From Ceratobasidium sp. AG-K (taxonomy: Eukaryota > Basidiomycota > Agaricomycetes > Cantharellales > Ceratobasidiaceae), in NCBI GenBank assembly GCA_037039685.1, contig JAWNGF010000001.1, positions 5,146,001 to 5,210,000 on the forward strand: a stretch of DNA of 64,000 nucleotides. The letters are read 5' to 3'. The notes under the pieces are model-generated. The model ran no database searches, was not told the DNA's origin, and saw nothing but the letters and a program-made list of their open reading frames with translations. Below, one piece after another: positions 60,501 through 64,000 of the stretch. The translations under genes and the position numbers were made by a program. Position 1 is the stretch's first letter. Each line of letters begins with the position of its first letter.

Positions 60501-62514
60501 ATGTCTCGACTTCCACCTGTTCACATTGTTTCGCTGATATTCTGCATTAGATTCTTCATCGGACTTTTAACAAATGGGTTCTTCCAACCAGACGAATACT
60601 TCCAAGCTCTCGAGCCGGCTCACCGAGCCGTCTTTGGTTTCGGGCATCTGACTTGGGAGTGGACTGCAACTCCGCCGATACGCAGCTTTGTCTTTCCAAC
60701 CTTATTTGTTCCCGCCTATAGCCTAGTCAAGGCTGTACGTCTGGAAAACACACGGGCACTCGTATGTCCTTTCAATGAAATTATTTTCAGCCGCTTTTTC
60801 ACGGTTAGACCTAGATTTGGGCACCTAGGCTCGTCCAAGTGGTTTGTGCCGCCGCCGCCGATGTAGGACTTTACCAGCTCGCCCGGTCTTTGGGAAGTGA
60901 AGCACATGCAAACGTCACCGTAAGTATTCACCCATTTCGCTTATGGCCCTTCTAACAGAGGTCGACAGCTGCTTCTTTCGCTGGTTTCTCCGTTCAACGT
61001 ACTGGCGCTTACCCGAACGCTCGCGAATTCGACCGAGACGAGTCTAACGATTGTGGCACTGTCTTATTGGTCGTTTGGAACCCGTCAGTCTAGGTAGTTA
61101 ACCATTTGTTATCTAAGGATCAGGCGAACTCATGGTTTTCAGATCTGAGAGGCGAATTGCACTCTGCCTTGCAGCTCTGAGCTGCATGATACGGCCAACT
61201 GCTGCAATTCTATGGTTGTTCCTAGGTGTCGAGCTTGTTTGGCGGTGCCTAGGTTCCAGGAGTCAGTTGGTTCGGCTAATGCTTGATGTCGGTATGATTG
61301 GGTGAGTCTTTCTAGAGTCGGCTTTCATTCCGGACCAACTGAAACGGCCCAAGGTTGGTCGCGGCGACGATAATCACAGCAATCGACACTTATTATTACG
61401 GCACATTGACTGTCACGCCACTTTCATTTCTGAGAACCAACCTGGTGTCGGGCATTGCGCGCTTTTATGGCGCCAACGCATCCCATTACTACTTGACCCA
61501 AGGCCTCCCGATCCTCCTTGGGCCAGCCCTCCCGTTTGCAGCCCTCGGGATCCGAAAACACCTTCAGGATCGTAAAGGAGCATCGAAGACGCAGCAACCC
61601 CCAGACCAAGCACGATCTCTCTTGCTTGCCCTTGTCGCCTGGACAATTTCGGTCTACTCTCTCCTAAGCCATAAGGAATGGCGGTTCATTCACCCCCTGC
61701 TGCCCATCCTCCATATATTTGCTGCAGACTATCTAGTCCATGCAGGTGCTGGGACTGAAGCAGTAAGCGTTTCAGCCGGTTCCCTTCCACACGAAACTAA
61801 TCTTGCCCCAGAAAGCAAACCTCCCGCCCAAACCAAACCTGGTCGCCGCTCGACTCCCGATCCGCCGGGCCCACTTCATCTACATACTCCTGACTTGTCT
61901 CCCGCTCAACACCTACCTACTTTTCTGGCACGGCTCTGCGCAAGTCGCAGTCTCTAACCACATCCACGACCTCGGGCAAAACCAGACTCGGGTCCAGTCT
62001 GTTGGCGTACTGATGCCATGTCACTCAATACCCTGGCAATCACACATCCATCTCCCATACCTGGATGAACACAGGTTATGGGCGCTGGGATGTGAACCTC
62101 CCCTAGGACTAAGCTCGTACGTACCTCAGTTGGCACAAAAGACAGGGGAACTAAAGTCATTGCAGGAGCGAGCGCGAGACGTACACTTCCCAGACGGATG
62201 TATTTTTCGAGACTCTAGGTCCCCTGGGTTACCTAGAGCGATACTTTCCTTCCTCAGTAGACCCTTTGTTCCCGCCCTCTCCAGCTCCGTTTACAGTTCC
62301 TGGAGGTCTACCCCCCAAGCAAGGTTGGAATCACACCTGGCCGAGCCATATCGTCATGTTTGGTGCCCTCGAAACAGTCGAATCCCCAGATGGAACCACA
62401 ATCAAAGCGAAACTGGGCGAGTTGGGATACAAACCAATTTGGCGTGCTAAGAACGGCTGGGAAGAAGACGAGAGGCGGCGAGGCGGAACGACCATTTGGG
62501 AATGGAGTGGCTGA
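60501..62514 (+). CDS. gpi10: GPI mannosyltransferase 3 (Gpi10/PIG-B)
   Basis: Seven exons, 60501-60761, 60815-60919, 60969-61093, 61143-61301, 61354-61762, 61812-62116, 62166-62514; 570 residues, all in phase. GT22 family hallmarks: near the N-terminus GFFQPDEYFQALEPAHR, with the catalytic Asp-Glu, and FGFGHLTWEW; then LTRTLANSTETSLTIVALSY, DTYYYGTLTVTPLSFLRTN, YYLTQGLPILLGPALPFAAL, SHKEWRFIHPLLPI, VLMPCHSIPWQSH, CEPPLGLSSSERETY and FFETLGPLGYLERYFP. Multiple hydrophobic segments fit a polytopic ER membrane enzyme. Gpi10 adds the third mannose to the GPI precursor from dolichol-phosphate mannose on the lumenal side and is essential in yeast. The internal donor at 61763 (GTAAGC) and the donor at 62117 were picked to keep the conserved MPCHS...CEPPL...FFET series in one frame. 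Confidence 0.92.
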
Positions 62515-62595
62515 GTTGTAGGTAGCGTCTGCTTATGTGATTTCATCTATGACGTCTAGTTCGTCTGTGTGACCTAAACTGATCGACCACCAAAA

Positions 62596-63649
62596 ATGTC
62601 TTTGAGGTACTTGAGTGCAAGGTTGGCGCAGCAGGTTAGGTGGACTTGGCTGATGCTGCGTCTAGATGAACTAACAAGCCCGTAGATCGACGAAGAGCTG
62701 ATGAGTGCGGCGGGGGCATTTAGTCTCGACCAAGTCAGTAAATGCGGGGTTTCACGGTTCGAGACAGGGCTGATGAATTCTTAAATGCACAGCTCATGGA
62801 GCTTGCGGGGCTATCTTGTGCCCAAGCGTTGGCTAAAGTATACGATAATAAAAAGTATCCTCGCGTGCTTGTGTGTTGTGGACCGGGAAATCAGGTTAGT
62901 AAATGTTGTAAATGAAGTACGCTGATACTGACATTAGAGCAGGGTGGTGATGGGCTGGTGGCAGCACGTCACTTGAGTGCGTTTCTCTTTAATCCGCTGA
63001 AACACCGCCAGTGACATGAAACAGAAATGTTCGGATACGAACCAACGCTGTATTTACCCAAGGTAGCTAAGCCTCCATCATTAGCGTATGTTTTACCTCA
63101 ACTCTCCGTGTAGCCCGGCTTGAAAGACATCTACAAACGCCTCGCCACCCAATGTTCTAACCTGCACATACCAACATCCCCCGAACTCCCCTCGGCCACG
63201 GGCTTCAAATCATCCTACGACGTGATTCTCGACGCAATCTTTGGCTTCTCGTTCCACCCGCCAGCTCGTGCGCCGTTTGATACCGCCCTGCGTTTGATAG
63301 GCGAGAGTGGCCTACCGATAGTCAGCGTCGACATTCCGAGCGGATGGGACGTGGACAAGGGACCACAAGAGGTGAAGACCGAGGGAGACGAGAGGAATGA
63401 GCTGAGCGCACTGCGGCCGCAGGTGTTGGTGAGTCTAACCGCGCCAAAGCAGGGTGCAAAGGCGTTCCAGGGACGCCACTTTTTGGGCGGGCGATTCGTT
63501 ACGCCGTAAGTCGTCGGCAGCTTCTCGTAATGGCAATGTTCTAACTATACGACTTCAGCGATTTGGATAAGAAGTTTGAGCTGAACCTGCCCCCGTACTC
63601 TGGGGTAGACCAAGTAGTTGAGCTCTCAGAGGGAGAGTCCAAGCTGTAG
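62596..63649 (+). CDS. nnr1: NAD(P)H-hydrate epimerase (YjeF N-terminal domain)
   Basis: Seven exons, 62596-62634, 62686-62733, 62793-62894, 62943-62976, 63025-63062, 63114-63505, 63559-63649; 247 residues, the usual length for this family. Motifs: [40 protein letters not shown] (the nucleotide-binding GPGNxGGDG); [13 protein letters not shown] (with the catalytic-site Asp); [31 protein letters not shown]; and a C-terminal [19 protein letters not shown]. The enzyme interconverts R and S forms of hydrated NAD(P)H so that the partner dehydratase can repair it; located in cytosol and mitochondria. The gene starts only 82 bp after the gpi10 stop on the same strand. Confidence 0.93.
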
Positions 63650-63877
63650 TGCATGTACCTAGCTAAACGCAACATCTCTATGCATGTGGCTGTACACGCT
63701 TGGCGCAGCTGCCGCAGTGATGCAACCCACGCGGCGGTGCACATGACAATCCTTATTACTGCGACTTGCGCGGTGGATACTGAAATCGAATCCCCATCAG
63801 AATTAAACGAATACCTCTCGTAAAGCATACATAAGTACACAGCTCGAGGTGAGAACAGTTTTTGTGCAGCCGGTGCC

Positions 63878-64000
63878 ATGTCCCCCTTTTACGTCCGCAA
63901 TCCTACGTCGGTACAAGACACTAATATTGCTCCCCGCCATCAGATGGTCATTATCAACGACAAACTACCACCGCCGCCACCTTATCACCCTGGAGCCCGA
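63878..64000 (+). CDS. Start of a gene cut by the right edge
   Basis: ATG 63878 opens a frame that stays open to the last base (41 codons): MSPFYVRNPTSVQDTNIAP, then HQMVIINDKLPPPPPYHPGA. The composition is protein-like and the preceding 229 bp after the epimerase gene fit a promoter. The PPPPPYHP stretch is a proline-rich candidate PY-type motif. Too short to identify. Confidence 0.45.
   Translation, partial: MSPFYVRNPTSVQDTNIAPRHQMVIINDKLPPPPPYHPGAR

Overview
The window is nuclear DNA of a filamentous fungus. Coding blocks are interrupted by many short introns (mostly 43-90 bp, GT-AG with a few GC-AG), and the gene content is fungal: a CreA/Mig1 repressor, a fungal-type Egt1 fusion enzyme, Mrd1, Gpi10, an ING/PHD protein and an Egh16-like secreted protein. 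Gene style, intron size and the Egh16-like family suggest a basidiomycete, plausibly an Agaricomycete of the Rhizoctonia/Ceratobasidium kind. The taxonomic placement is inference. Exon boundaries were worked out by hand from splice signals, phase and family motifs.

Layout. 0-4.1 kb: a truncated Ser/Pro-rich gene (-) and a CreA-type zinc-finger repressor (-). 4.1-7.3 kb: gene-poor. 7.3-10 kb: a Rap1-like telomere protein (+). 10.5-12.8 kb: a FEN1/XPG-family nuclease (-). 12.95 kb: an intron-containing tRNA-His. 13.3-14.1 kb: first copy of an unrecognised protein family (-). 15.5-17.1 kb: a broken Ser/Thr-rich membrane-protein gene (+). 17.4-18.8 kb: a probable mitochondrial protein (+). 21.9-24.2 kb: second copy of the unrecognised family (+). 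26.4-28.4 kb: an 11-exon Egh16-like secreted protein (+). 29.1-30.5 kb: the intact relative of the broken membrane protein (+). 32.1-33.8 kb: a DHHC palmitoyltransferase (+). 34.3-35.5 kb: an Orc6-like protein (-). 36.1-39.4 kb: a 16-exon GH3 beta-glucosidase (+). 39.6-41.9 kb: a DCAF-like WD40 protein (-). 43.8-44.8 kb: third copy of the unrecognised family (+).

46.9-63.6 kb is the densest part: an ING-family PHD protein (-), Mrd1 (-), Egt1 (+), an N2227/carnosine N-methyltransferase-type enzyme (+), a small single-pass membrane protein (-), a Cys-rich protein of unknown function (-), Gpi10 (+) and NAD(P)HX epimerase (+). The start of another gene lies at the right edge.

Most genes are unrelated housekeeping functions: telomere and replication (Rap1, XPG-like, Orc6), chromatin (ING), rRNA processing (Mrd1), protein lipidation and GPI anchors (DHHC, Gpi10), and carbon use (CreA, GH3). 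Two patterns stand out. Egt1 lies directly upstream of a histidine-dipeptide-type methyltransferase on the same strand. A three-member family with four shared sequence blocks and no function I recognise is scattered over 31 kb. Several reading-frame breaks suggest either decaying genes or residual single-base indels in the assembly.
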